Source: UBA6522 sp965221035 (GTDB taxonomy: Bacteria > Pseudomonadota > Gammaproteobacteria > Steroidobacterales > Rariloculaceae). Taken from it: 64,000 nucleotides of DNA. Of this stretch, positions 33,674 through 41,421 are shown piece by piece (positions within the stretch are counted from its first letter, which is position 1; every line of letters begins with the position of its first letter). The notes below the pieces were generated by a model. That model was not told where the DNA came from, ran no database searches, and worked only from the letters and a program-made list of their open reading frames with translations. The position numbers and the translations under genes are program-made. The stretch covers positions 2,356,001 to 2,420,000 of the forward strand of contig OZ244860.1 of NCBI GenBank assembly GCA_965221035.1, written 5' to 3'.

Positions 33674-34630
33674 TCAACCGCTGGGCGGCGTGTCCTTCAG
33701 GCCGGTTGTGTCCATGCGGCCCACCAGTTCCCTCACCGAGGCCAGGCCGTGGCGGTTCAGGTAGTCGTCGATCCCCGCGTTGATGCGCTTGGCCGCCATC
33801 GGGTCGTAGAACAGCGCCGTCCCCAGTCCAACCGCGGTCGCGCCGGCGAGGAGGAACTCAAGGGCATCCTCGGCGGTTTCGATCCCGCCTTGGCCTATGA
33901 TGGGGATTCCCAGCGGTCCTGCAACTTCGTGGACCTGGCGCACCTTGAGCAGGGCGATCGGCCGGATCGCCGGTCCGGACAGCCCGCCCTGCACGTTGCC
34001 GATGATGGGCCGGCGGGTCTCCACGTCGATGGCCATGCCCATGATCGTGTTGATCACCGCGAGGCCGTCGGTTCCCGCGTCGATGCAGGCCCGCGCGTTG
34101 GCCGCGATATCCGTCTGGTTGGGGGACAGCTTGGTGATCAGCGGCTTGTCGGTCGCGGCCCGGCAGGCCTCCACCACCCGCGCCGACATGTCGGGGTGGT
34201 TGCCGAAGGCAACGCCGCCCTCGCGGACGTTGGGACAGGAAATGTTGATTTCCATGCCGTCGATGGGAGAATCGTCGAACCGCTTCGTCACCTCGGCGTA
34301 CTCGTCCACTGTCGAACCGCACACATTGGCGATGAAGCGGGTCTCGGAAAAGTCCAGCGTCGGCAGGATTTCCGAGACGACATTCTCCACACCGGGGTTC
34401 TGGAGACCGATGGCGTTGAGCATCCCGGCGGGTGTCTCCCAGATTCGATGGGGGGCGTTGCCGAGCCGCGGCTCAAGCGTGGTGCCCTTCAGCACCACGG
34501 CGCCGGCGTCGCGATTGGAGAAGCCGGCGACCCGCGTGTATTCCTCGCCGAATCCGACACATCCGGACAGCAGAACCACGGGGGACGACAGCTTCAGTCC
34601 GCAGTACTCGAGCGAGAGCCTGTCGGTCAC
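33674..34630 (-). CDS. pyrD: Dihydroorotate dehydrogenase, class 1B catalytic subunit
   Basis: A 318-residue FMN enzyme of pyrimidine synthesis. VLLSGCVGFGEEYTRV and NAIGLQNPGVENV are typical of class 1; EINISCPNVREGG carries the catalytic cysteine that separates class 1 from the membrane-bound, quinone-linked class 2 (Ser). GQGGIETAEDALEFLLAGA binds FMN phosphate. Class 1B normally needs the PyrK electron-transfer subunit, which is not in this window. The GTG at 34630 gives the family's N-terminus; a TTG at 34723 would lengthen it into repeat sequence. Confidence 0.88.
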   Translation of the reverse strand: MTDRLSLEYCGLKLSSPVVLLSGCVGFGEEYTRVAGFSNRDAGAVVLKGTTLEPRLGNAPHRIWETPAGMLNAIGLQNPGVENVVSEILPTLDFSETRFIANVCGSTVDEYAEVTKRFDDSPIDGMEINISCPNVREGGVAFGNHPDMSARVVEACRAATDKPLITKLSPNQTDIAANARACIDAGTDGLAVINTIMGMAIDVETRRPIIGNVQGGLSGPAIRPIALLKVRQVHEVAGPLGIPIIGQGGIETAEDALEFLLAGATAVGLGTALFYDPMAAKRINAGIDDYLNRHGLASVRELVGRMDTTGLKDTPPSG

Positions 34631-34684
34631 GTTTGCGGCAATGGAGACATGGTCGTGGTCATTATGGCGAACGTCCGCAGTCAA

Positions 34685-34735
34685 GGCCACAGCGCGACGT
34701 CGGCCACAGCGTGGCGTCGGCAACAGCGTGGCGCC
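34685..34735. repeat. Three tandem 17-base repeats upstream of pyrD
   Basis: Units at 34685-34701, 34702-34718 and 34719-34735 follow the pattern GGCCACAGCGTGGCGTC with one to three differences each. They lie in the 145-base gap between gpsA and pyrD. Confidence 0.8.
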
Positions 34736-34775
34736 CGGATGCGCGGGTCGAACGCGAGGATGCCTTCGAGTTCGC

Positions 34776-35768
34776 CTATTCGGCCGCGAGCGGGCGGTTC
34801 AGCAGCTCGGTGACCGCTTCCCGCGGCGCCAGGCCGTCATGGATGATGCGATGGATCTGTTCGACGATGGGCATTTCCACGTCGAGCCTTTCGGCAACGA
34901 GCCGCACGGCCCTGGCCGCGTAATATCCTTCCACAACCTGCCCGATGGCCGTTCTGGCCTCTTCAACGGTCGCGCCCCGGGCGAGCTGCAGGCCGAACCT
35001 GCGATTACGGGATTGGTCGTCGGTACAGGTCAACACCAGGTCGCCGATGCCGGACAGGCCCATGAAGGTCTCGCGTTGCGCGCCGAGCGCGAGTCCTAGA
35101 CGGGTCATTTCCATCAGGCCACGGGTCACCATGGCAATCCGGGAATTGGCGCCGAACCCGAGCCCGTCGGAAATGCCGGCGCCGATGGCGAGCACGTTCT
35201 TGGTTGCCCCGCCGACCTCGACTCCGACGATGTCCTGCGAGGTGTAGGCGCGAAAATTCGTCGTGCTGATGGCGTTGGCCAGACGCTGCGCGTTGCCGTC
35301 GTGGGTGGAGGCGATCGTCACCGCGCTTGGCAGCCCCGCGGCGACCTCGGCGGCGAAGGTGGGGCCTGAAATCACCGCTGTCGGAACGCCGGGATCCAGC
35401 ATGGCCGCCGCCACCTGGTGGGGCAACAAACCGCTGGACGACTCAAATCCCTTGGTCGCCCAGGATAGGTGCTTGACGGCGCCGCCGGCATCCCCGACCC
35501 GCTCCAGCACTTCCCGGAACGCATGGCTGGGCACGACGACAAGGACATCGTCGGCGTCCCGAAGGGCGTCTTCCAGCCGGGTGGTGACTTCAAGCGATTC
35601 CGGAAAGGGCGCGCCCGGAAGGTAGGCGTCGTTGCGGCGCTTGCGGGCCATGGCCCGGATTTCGTCGCGCTCGATTCCCCACATGATGGTGGATCGACCG
35701 GCGCGCGCGAATTGCATCGCCAGCGCGGTGCCCCACGAACCGGAGCCGAGCACGGCGACGCGTTTCAT
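34776..35768 (-). CDS. gpsA: Glycerol-3-phosphate dehydrogenase [NAD(P)+]
   Basis: A 330-residue enzyme that reduces dihydroxyacetone phosphate to sn-glycerol 3-phosphate for phospholipids. The cofactor motif GSGSWGTALA is at residues 8-17. ISGPTFAAEVAAGLPSA and the catalytic-lysine region GGATKNVLAIGAGISDGLGFG are conserved, as is GLSGIGDLVLTCT. It follows secB by about 30 bases, a common gammaproteobacterial order. Confidence 0.97.
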   Translation of the reverse strand: MKRVAVLGSGSWGTALAMQFARAGRSTIMWGIERDEIRAMARKRRNDAYLPGAPFPESLEVTTRLEDALRDADDVLVVVPSHAFREVLERVGDAGGAVKHLSWATKGFESSSGLLPHQVAAAMLDPGVPTAVISGPTFAAEVAAGLPSAVTIASTHDGNAQRLANAISTTNFRAYTSQDIVGVEVGGATKNVLAIGAGISDGLGFGANSRIAMVTRGLMEMTRLGLALGAQRETFMGLSGIGDLVLTCTDDQSRNRRFGLQLARGATVEEARTAIGQVVEGYYAARAVRLVAERLDVEMPIVEQIHRIIHDGLAPREAVTELLNRPLAAE

Positions 35769-35798
35769 GCGGCCCGTCCCTGTACAGCGCCCGGAGCG

Positions 35799-36308
35799 CT
35801 AATGTCGCTGATCGGGCACCTCCGCCTCCACCTGCGTTTCCGCCGGTTGTTCGCCGTTGCCCTGCTGCCTTTCGCGCAACGCCTGCGCGTAAAGCGCGTC
35901 GAAATTGATCGGTTGCAGCAGCAACTGGGGGAATCCCCCCCTTGAGACCATGTCGGAGATGGCTTCGCGCGCGAAGGGGTATAGCGTTCCGGGGCAGTAG
36001 CTGCCCACGAGCATCTGGTGTTCGTCCGGCGTATAGCCCTGAATCAGGAACACCCCCGCCTGTTCAAGCTCGATCAGGAACAGGGTATTGTCCTCATCCT
36101 TGGCTTCGATGGTCAGCGTCAGCGTCACTTCCTGAGCGCCGCCCGAGACCTCCTTGGCGCTGGACTTGATGTTCAAATGGGTTTGCGGGGTGACCCGGGT
36201 TGCGAATACGTCCGGTGCCCGCGGTGACTCGAACGAAAAATCCTTGATGTAGATTTTCTGGAGTACGAGTTGTTTGGATGTGCTCTGGGCCTGATCTTGT
36301 TCCGCCAT
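35799..36308 (-). CDS. secB: Protein-export chaperone SecB
   Basis: A 169-residue SecB, the tetrameric cytosolic chaperone that keeps preproteins unfolded for SecA. LQKIYIKDFSFESPRAPDVF and CPGTLYPFAREAISDMVSRGGFPQLLLQPINFDALY are hallmark stretches. The C-terminal tail is longer and more acidic than in enteric SecB. It lies between the glutaredoxin gene and gpsA. Confidence 0.97.
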   Translation of the reverse strand: MAEQDQAQSTSKQLVLQKIYIKDFSFESPRAPDVFATRVTPQTHLNIKSSAKEVSGGAQEVTLTLTIEAKDEDNTLFLIELEQAGVFLIQGYTPDEHQMLVGSYCPGTLYPFAREAISDMVSRGGFPQLLLQPINFDALYAQALRERQQGNGEQPAETQVEAEVPDQRH

Positions 36309-36397
36309 GATTTTCTCGATTCATCCGTTTAAGCGCCGGGAGCGGCTCGCCGCGGAAGCGTAAATGACCTTGCGGCCCATGGCAAAACGCGCGGCGT

Positions 36398-36685
36398 TCA
36401 ACCGCCGCGGCCTTCCACCAGCAAGGCGTCCAGTTCCCCCGAGGCGTCCAGCGCGCTCAGTTCGGCGTGGCCGCCTATATGCTGTCCGCCGATGAAAATC
36501 TGTGGAACGCTTCGACGGCCGCTCAGGTCGACCATCTCCTGTCGGCGTTCGGGGCTGCCGAGGATGTTGATCTCGATGAAATCCGCGCCCTTGTCCATCA
36601 GCAGGCGTTTGGCCGCCGCGCTGTAGCCGCAGAGCGGGGAGGAAAACACGATCACGTGGCTGGCGCTGGGATCGGCAAGGCTCAT
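36398..36685 (-). CDS. grxC: GrxC-like glutaredoxin with CGYS active site
   Basis: A 95-residue thioredoxin-fold protein at the usual grxC position beside secB. The active site reads SSPLCGYSAAAKRLL (Cys19-Gly-Tyr-Ser22) instead of CPYC, so the second thiol is missing and the motif resembles the monothiol CGFS class. The glutathione-binding SVPQIFIGGQHIGGHAEL is intact. Start ATG at 36685 overlaps the rhodanese stop as ATGA. It might act as a monothiol glutaredoxin or bind an iron-sulphur cluster; that is inference. Confidence 0.88.
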   Translation of the reverse strand: MSLADPSASHVIVFSSPLCGYSAAAKRLLMDKGADFIEINILGSPERRQEMVDLSGRRSVPQIFIGGQHIGGHAELSALDASGELDALLVEGRGG

Positions 36686-37098
36686 TTGACCAGCGGAAGG
36701 TTTTCCGCGCGCCATTGATTCAGTCCGCCCTTGAGGCTGAAGGCGTTTTCGAAGCCCGCCTTGCGCAATTCGTTGGCAACCCGGCCGGAATCGGCTCCGT
36801 TCTCGCACACGGCAAGCAGCATCTTGTTCTTCCTCTTCAGCGGTGACCGACGGGAATGCAGGGATTCCGGATCGATGTTCCGGGCATTCACGATGTGACC
36901 GGAGCTGAATGCGTCCGCGGGCCGAACGTCGATGATCATTGCGCCCTTGTTGATGATGCGTAGCGCGTCCGGAGCAGTGACCTGGGACAGCCCGCGGGCC
37001 TTGAGCCTGATTTCATAGAACATGACGGCCGACCAGGTCGCCATGAGTGCCAGCACGAGAAGCAGGTTGTTTTGGGTGAATTCGGCCAGGCGCGCCAT
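36682..37098 (-). CDS. Membrane-anchored rhodanese-domain protein (YibN-like)
   Basis: A 138-residue protein with one N-terminal membrane helix (about residues 11-29) and a single rhodanese domain. The catalytic loop is seen as LAVCENGADSGRVA, with the active-site cysteine retained, and IIDVRPADAFSSGHIVNARNI is the characteristic N-terminal signature. It overlaps grxC and precedes secB, as in many gammaproteobacteria. Its sulphur acceptor is unknown. Confidence 0.88.
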   Translation of the reverse strand: MARLAEFTQNNLLLVLALMATWSAVMFYEIRLKARGLSQVTAPDALRIINKGAMIIDVRPADAFSSGHIVNARNIDPESLHSRRSPLKRKNKMLLAVCENGADSGRVANELRKAGFENAFSLKGGLNQWRAENLPLVK

Positions 37099-37189
37099 GG
37101 ACTTTCCACGCTTGCAGCCCCGTTATCCGGGCGCGGCATTATAGCAGTGTCCCGTTCCGCCCCGGGCCGCGTTATGCTACCAGGCCGTC

Positions 37190-38401
37190 ATGATGCACTG
37201 TCCTGTATCCGTACATCCGCCGGTGCCGTCGAGGGGTAGGCGGCCGGCGCGCACTTGCGATCTGCGGGGACTGTCCGTGGTGCTTGCCATTTGCGTTGCG
37301 CTCGTTGCTCCCGTTGGCGCGCAGCAGGATGCGGCGACGTCGATCGAGGCGGTGCGGGCAGAGATTCAGGCGTTGCAACAACGCCTCGCGCGGCAGAATC
37401 GGGAGTTGGACGCCGGCCAGCGGGAGCTTCGCGAACGGGAACGGGCGATCGCCAACGGTATTCTTGAACTGGCGGCTCTCCGCGAGGACCGCGACAGGCA
37501 GGGCCAACAGGCCGAGCGGATTGCGGCGCAAGCCTCCGAAGTGCGTGATCGGCTGGGTGACGAACGCCAGGTTCTGGCCGAACAGGTGCGCGCGGCCTAT
37601 CTCTCCGGTAGGCGGGAGATGGTCAAGCTGCTGCTCAACCAGGAGAGTCCGGCCCGGCTGGGCCGCCTGCTGGTCTACTACGACTACCTGAACCGCGCGC
37701 GGAGCCGTCGAATCGGTGCCGTCGGCCGTGAGCTGGAGGACCAGGAGCGGCTGGTCGCGCAGAGCGAGCGGGTGGCCTCGGAGCTCGCATCCCTGGAGCA
37801 GGCGCAAGCTGCCGAGCTGGCTGCGCTCGAGAGCGCCCAGGAGCAGCGGGGGCAGGTTCTGGCCAGGATCGAGGAGGGCATCCGGGGCACGGACGACGAG
37901 CTTCGCAAGCTGTTGGAAGAGGAGCGGAGGCTCACTCAGGTCGTGGCGGAAGTCGACGCCCTGGTCACGCGGCACCCTGCCGACGCTTCATTGCGCTTCA
38001 GTGATGCAATGGGGCGCCTGGCGTGGCCGGTCCAGGGTACGCTGATCAATGACTACGGGGATTCCCGCGTGGACGGGCAGCTTCGCTGGAACGGCGTCAT
38101 GGTTGGCGCGCCCCGGGGCTCGCCGGTGCGCTCGGTGCACTCCGGAAGGGTGGTGTATGCGGACTGGCTGCCCGGACTCGGCATGCTGATCATCGTCGAC
38201 CATGGCATGGGCTACATGAGCCTGTATGGTCATAACGAAGTCATTCTGACCGAGTCGGGTGCCGGCGTGGCGGCCGGACAACCCATCGCCCGGGTGGGCG
38301 ACTCGGGAGGCCGGCGGCAGAGCGCCGTGTACTTCGAGATCCGTGCGGATGGGTCCCCCATCGATCCCCGTCCCTGGATGGGCACGCGCCTGCCGCGTTG
38401 A
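37190..38401 (+). CDS. envC: Murein hydrolase activator EnvC
   Basis: A 403-residue periplasmic protein that activates amidases at the septum. A signal sequence (about 28-44) precedes a long coiled coil (about 48-250) and a C-terminal LytM/M23 domain. The first zinc-ligand motif is degenerate (RWNGVMVGAPRG where HxGxD would be), as in EnvC, so it should be a catalytically inactive regulator. It is divergent from the rhodanese gene and directly upstream of ctpA, the conserved arrangement. The gpmI gene often found before it is absent. An internal start nearer the signal peptide is possible. Confidence 0.92.
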   Translation: MMHCPVSVHPPVPSRGRRPARTCDLRGLSVVLAICVALVAPVGAQQDAATSIEAVRAEIQALQQRLARQNRELDAGQRELRERERAIANGILELAALREDRDRQGQQAERIAAQASEVRDRLGDERQVLAEQVRAAYLSGRREMVKLLLNQESPARLGRLLVYYDYLNRARSRRIGAVGRELEDQERLVAQSERVASELASLEQAQAAELAALESAQEQRGQVLARIEEGIRGTDDELRKLLEEERRLTQVVAEVDALVTRHPADASLRFSDAMGRLAWPVQGTLINDYGDSRVDGQLRWNGVMVGAPRGSPVRSVHSGRVVYADWLPGLGMLIIVDHGMGYMSLYGHNEVILTESGAGVAAGQPIARVGDSGGRRQSAVYFEIRADGSPIDPRPWMGTRLPR

Positions 38402-38464
38402 CTCGCCATGCCTCGCCGCCTGTGTTAAGGTGCCGGGTCCGGGCCGTCAGGCGATTCTGTCTGC

Positions 38465-39664
38465 ATGCAGTTGAATTTTAAAAGGTTTTCGCCCGTTTTG
38501 CTGGGTTCCGCATTGGGACTTGCGGCTTTTGTCGGCTTCCAGATGATGGACGGTGGGCTGGGCCGTGCGGAGTTGTCCGATGGAGGCGCGGACCAACTTG
38601 AGCTGTTCGCCGAGGTGGTGGAACGCATCCGCGAGGAGTACGTAGTCCACGTCGATGAGACGGACCTGGTGGAGAACGCCATCCAGTCCATGCTCGCGGA
38701 ACTGGACGGCCATTCCCGGTTCCTGGACGAAGACGCCTACGCGGACATCCTCATCAGCGCGTCCAGCCACTACTCCGGGGTGGGCCTGGACGTTTCGGTG
38801 GACGACGGCAAGGTTACCGTGGTGGCGCCATTGGCCGGCGCGCCTGCGGAGCGCGCAGGGATACTTCCCAACGACGTGGTCGTCGCGGTGGACGATATAC
38901 CGGTGGACCCGGACAACACGCAGGATGCCATCAGTCGAATGCGCGGCGAGCCCGGCACCACGGTTACGCTGGATGTGCTGCGCGACGGCGAGCAGGACCT
39001 CATGAGGTTCGCCCTCACCCGCGCCGAGGTGCGGCAGTCCACCGTGCATTCCGAATACCTCGGCGATGGCGTCGCCTACGTGAGGCTGTCCAGCTTTACC
39101 GATGGCACGGATGAGGAATTACGCCAGGCGGTCGAGGCGCTGGACTCGGAACACGGCTTTGAAGCGCTGGTGCTGGATATGCGCGACAATCCCGGGGGCA
39201 CGCTCGGTGCGGCCGTGGAGGTCGCCGACGCATTTCTGGAGGATGGGCTGATCGTTCGCGGCAGCGGCCGGATCGACGAGGCGAGATTCGTGGAAAACGC
39301 GACACCCGGGGACATAATCGACGATCGCAAGTTGATTGTCCTCGTCGACGGCAGGTCCGCGTCGGCGTCGGAGATAGTGGCCGCGGCGCTACAGGAAAAC
39401 AGCCGCGCACGCCTGGTGGGTGAGCCCACGTATGGCAAGGGCTCGGTCCAGACCGTCATTCCATTGGCCGACGGCGGCGCGTTGAAGCTCACCACCTCCG
39501 AATATTTCACTCCAAACGGGCGCTCGATAGACGGCACCGGCGTTGAACCGGACCTGTTGGTTCAGGGAGGGCGGCGGTACGGTGGCGCCGGAAGTCTCAT
39601 CGCGCCGAGCGAGGACATTCAATTGACCGAAGCGCTGAAGGCGGGGGGGTTCGATGCACCCTAG
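38465..39664 (+). CDS. ctpA: Carboxy-terminal processing protease, S41 family
   Basis: A 399-residue periplasmic protease. After a signal/anchor (residues 8-28) comes a PDZ domain (about 95-165, SGVGLDVSVDDGKVTVVAPLAGAPAERAGI). The catalytic dyad is the Ser in DGRSASASEIVAAALQ and the Lys in PTYGKGSVQTVIPL. Its last 11 bases overlap the ATG of the selenoprotein gene. Confidence 0.94.
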   Translation: MQLNFKRFSPVLLGSALGLAAFVGFQMMDGGLGRAELSDGGADQLELFAEVVERIREEYVVHVDETDLVENAIQSMLAELDGHSRFLDEDAYADILISASSHYSGVGLDVSVDDGKVTVVAPLAGAPAERAGILPNDVVVAVDDIPVDPDNTQDAISRMRGEPGTTVTLDVLRDGEQDLMRFALTRAEVRQSTVHSEYLGDGVAYVRLSSFTDGTDEELRQAVEALDSEHGFEALVLDMRDNPGGTLGAAVEVADAFLEDGLIVRGSGRIDEARFVENATPGDIIDDRKLIVLVDGRSASASEIVAAALQENSRARLVGEPTYGKGSVQTVIPLADGGALKLTTSEYFTPNGRSIDGTGVEPDLLVQGGRRYGGAGSLIAPSEDIQLTEALKAGGFDAP

Positions 39665-39914
39665 AAGGGTGGTGATCAAGTATTGCGGCCAATGAAACTA
39701 CCTGCCGCGCGCCTCCGGTCTGGAGGCGGAATTGAACGGCGATACGCGCCTTGAGGTTGAACTTGTCCGGGGAGGCGGCGGGGTGTTCGACGTCTCGCTG
39801 GACGGCGAGTTGCTGTTTTCCAAGCACCAGAGTGACCGGTTTCCGGAACCCGGCGAGATACTGGGGATCTTGCGGACAAGACAGGACCCAGGTGCCGGGT
39901 CCGGGGTCGGTTGA
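39654..39914 (+). CDS. SelW-like selenoprotein (Rdx family) with in-frame UGA as selenocysteine
   Basis: An 86-residue thioredoxin-like protein if the TGA at 39693-39695 is read as selenocysteine (residue 14). The N-terminus reads MHPRRVVIKYCGQ-Sec-NYLPRAS, giving the CxxU redox motif of the SelW/SelT/SelH (Rdx) family. The C-terminal half GGVFDVSLDGELLFSKHQSD-RFPE matches the family's second strand and helix. A bSECIS hairpin follows at the expected distance. The ATG at 39654 lies within the end of ctpA and is preceded by a G-rich ribosome-binding region (39644-39650). Without UGA recoding only a 60-residue fragment from a TTG would remain, lacking the active site. SelA, SelB, SelC and SelD must be encoded elsewhere. 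Confidence 0.9.
39710..39728 (+). promoter_or_regulatory. Bacterial SECIS element
   Basis: CGCCTCC (39710-39716) and GGAGGCG (39722-39728) form a perfect seven-base-pair stem capped by the loop GGTCT. It begins 14 bases after the UGA, with the loop 21 bases after it. G at the first loop positions and this spacing fit the bSECIS rule, and GGUCU matches the apical loop of the E. coli fdhF element as I remember it. Confidence 0.88.
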
Positions 39915-39918
39915 ACCC

Positions 39919-40122
39919 ATGTCGCGACGGATATTTCCGGGCTGGGGCCTGGCGTGTGTCCCGGCGGGCATCTTCGTCGGCGTGCTGGCGGGCTTTGCGC
40001 TGGGTGCCTGGTTCGGTGTTCCGGGGGTTGGCGCGATCATCGGTGTCGCCTTGGGCGTATCCGTGGGAATGGCCTTGCTGGCAGCGGCGATCGTGGTCGC
40101 ATCTTCCCGCTGGCCGCGTTGA
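39919..40122 (+). CDS. Small glycine-rich membrane protein
   Basis: A 67-residue protein starting MSRRIFPGWGLACVPAG, with two hydrophobic segments rich in spaced glycines (GVLAGFALGAWFGVPGVG and IIGVALGVSVGMALLAAA). The glycine spacing suggests tightly packed helices. It begins four bases after the selenoprotein stop and is probably co-transcribed with it. I do not recognise a family. Confidence 0.65.
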   Translation: MSRRIFPGWGLACVPAGIFVGVLAGFALGAWFGVPGVGAIIGVALGVSVGMALLAAAIVVASSRWPR

Positions 40123-40144
40123 GCCAGCGGTTTCTGGCACCACG

Positions 40145-40798
40145 GTGAACCATACCGGCGGGTGGGGCGGCTCCGCCGCGGACCGAAACAAGGGACCCAT
40201 CCTTGAAATCCTGCAAGAAATTCTTCCGGAGCGCGGGCTGGTGCTGGAAGTCGCCAGCGGCACCGGCCGGCATGTGGCGTTCTTCGCCGCCGCGCTGACC
40301 GGGCTCACCTGGCAGCCAAGCGATCCGGATGCGGAAATGCGCCGGGCGACAGCCGTTGCCGCCGCCGGGCTGCCCAACGTCCGCGAACCGCTGGACCTGG
40401 ATGTGATGCGGCAGCCCTGGCCGAACACCGCCGCGGACGCCATAGTCAATATCAACATGATCCATGTGGCTCCCTGGCAGGCGACCCAATCGCTGATGCG
40501 CGGCGCCGCGACCGTGCTCGGGGATGGTGGGGTCCTCTACATCTATGGTCCATACCGTCGTTTCGGAGGCCACACCGCACCCAGCAACGCCGCCTTCGAC
40601 GAGCGGCTTCGACTGCAGAATGGTCAATGGGGGCTGCGCGACATGGAAGAAGTGGAACGACTGGCCGACGAAGCGGGCTTTCGCCTGTCGAGGCGGCTGG
40701 CGATGCCCGCAAACAACTTCAGCCTGGTGTTTCGGCGGCGTCCGGAGGCCGGCAAAGGCGTTTCGGCACAAGGCGGCCGAACGGCCAAACACAACTGA
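40145..40798 (+). CDS. DUF938 SAM-dependent methyltransferase
   Basis: A 217-residue class I methyltransferase of the DUF938 family. NHTGGWGGSAADRNKGPILEIL at the start and VLEVASGTGRHVAFFAAALTGLTWQPSDPD are characteristic; the latter is the SAM-binding motif. VNINMIHVAPW and YGPYRRFGGHTAPSNAAFD follow as in relatives. The substrate is unknown. GTG start at 40145, 22 bases after the small membrane protein. Confidence 0.82.
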   Translation: MNHTGGWGGSAADRNKGPILEILQEILPERGLVLEVASGTGRHVAFFAAALTGLTWQPSDPDAEMRRATAVAAAGLPNVREPLDLDVMRQPWPNTAADAIVNINMIHVAPWQATQSLMRGAATVLGDGGVLYIYGPYRRFGGHTAPSNAAFDERLRLQNGQWGLRDMEEVERLADEAGFRLSRRLAMPANNFSLVFRRRPEAGKGVSAQGGRTAKHN

Positions 40799-40834
40799 TG
40801 GCGCCGCATCGATTCAAGGGAACACTGGCCAGCG

Positions 40835-41353
40835 ATGATGGAAATACGTGAGGCGGATCTGAGCCTGGCTGATGACACGGCGGCCGTGGTGGAGTTGCTC
40901 GACGAGTACGCGCGGCATCCGATGGGGCAGGCGCAAGCGCTGTCTGACGAAGCGCGGGCGCGGCTCATTCCAGGTCTGCGCAATCAACCGGGCGCCCTTG
41001 TGCTGCTCGCCTGCGAGGGTGCGGACAGGATCGGTGTCGCCGTCTGCTTCCGGGGGTTTTCGACATTCGCGGGCTTGCCGCTGATCAATGTCCACGACCT
41101 TGCCGTGACCGCGGGCCATCGCCGCAAGGGCGTGGGCCGGGCGCTGCTGGAGGATGTGCTGCGTCGTGCCGGCGAATCGGGATGCGCGAAGGTCACCCTG
41201 GAGGTGCGCGACGACAACCTGGCGGCCAAGAGCTTGTACAAGCGCATGGATTTCGGGCCGTGGCGTACGCCCATGCTGTTTGTCGGTCGACGGGTTGGAT
41301 CGCATTCTTCTCACATGGCCGCTCATGGTCCACCGTTCCGGCGGCCAGGTTAA
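40835..41353 (+). CDS. GNAT-family N-acetyltransferase
   Basis: A 172-residue protein with the GNAT acetyl-CoA motif VTAGHRRKGVGRALLEDVLRR (motif A) and the motif B region VRDDNLAAKSLYKRMDF. The substrate cannot be deduced. It follows the DUF938 gene by 36 bases and may belong to the same operon. The last 25 residues look non-conserved. Confidence 0.82.
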   Translation: MMEIREADLSLADDTAAVVELLDEYARHPMGQAQALSDEARARLIPGLRNQPGALVLLACEGADRIGVAVCFRGFSTFAGLPLINVHDLAVTAGHRRKGVGRALLEDVLRRAGESGCAKVTLEVRDDNLAAKSLYKRMDFGPWRTPMLFVGRRVGSHSSHMAAHGPPFRRPG

Positions 41354-41358
41354 GCCCG

Positions 41359-41421
41359 TGACGCGGCTCGCAAAGCCACTGACGCGGCTCGCAAGGCCCA
41401 TGACGCGCCTGGTTCGGTCCG
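41359..41421 (+). repeat. Three 21-base tandem repeats at the 5' end of a membrane-protein gene
   Basis: Units at 41359-41379 and 41380-41400 differ at only a few positions (TGACGCGGCTCGCAA core); the third (41401-41421) is more diverged. In frame they would encode a seven-residue repeat of the type xTRLAKP. Confidence 0.75.

Noticed and set aside
32496..33677. 393-codon minus-strand frame opposite the TGS GTPase
   Set aside because: Shadow of the TGS GTPase gene, which has clear G motifs and a TGS domain on the plus strand.
39732..39914. A 60-residue gene starting at TTG 39732
   Set aside because: It is the 3' part of the SelW-like selenoprotein. Starting there drops the CxxU redox site, and the same frame extends upstream through one TGA to an ATG.
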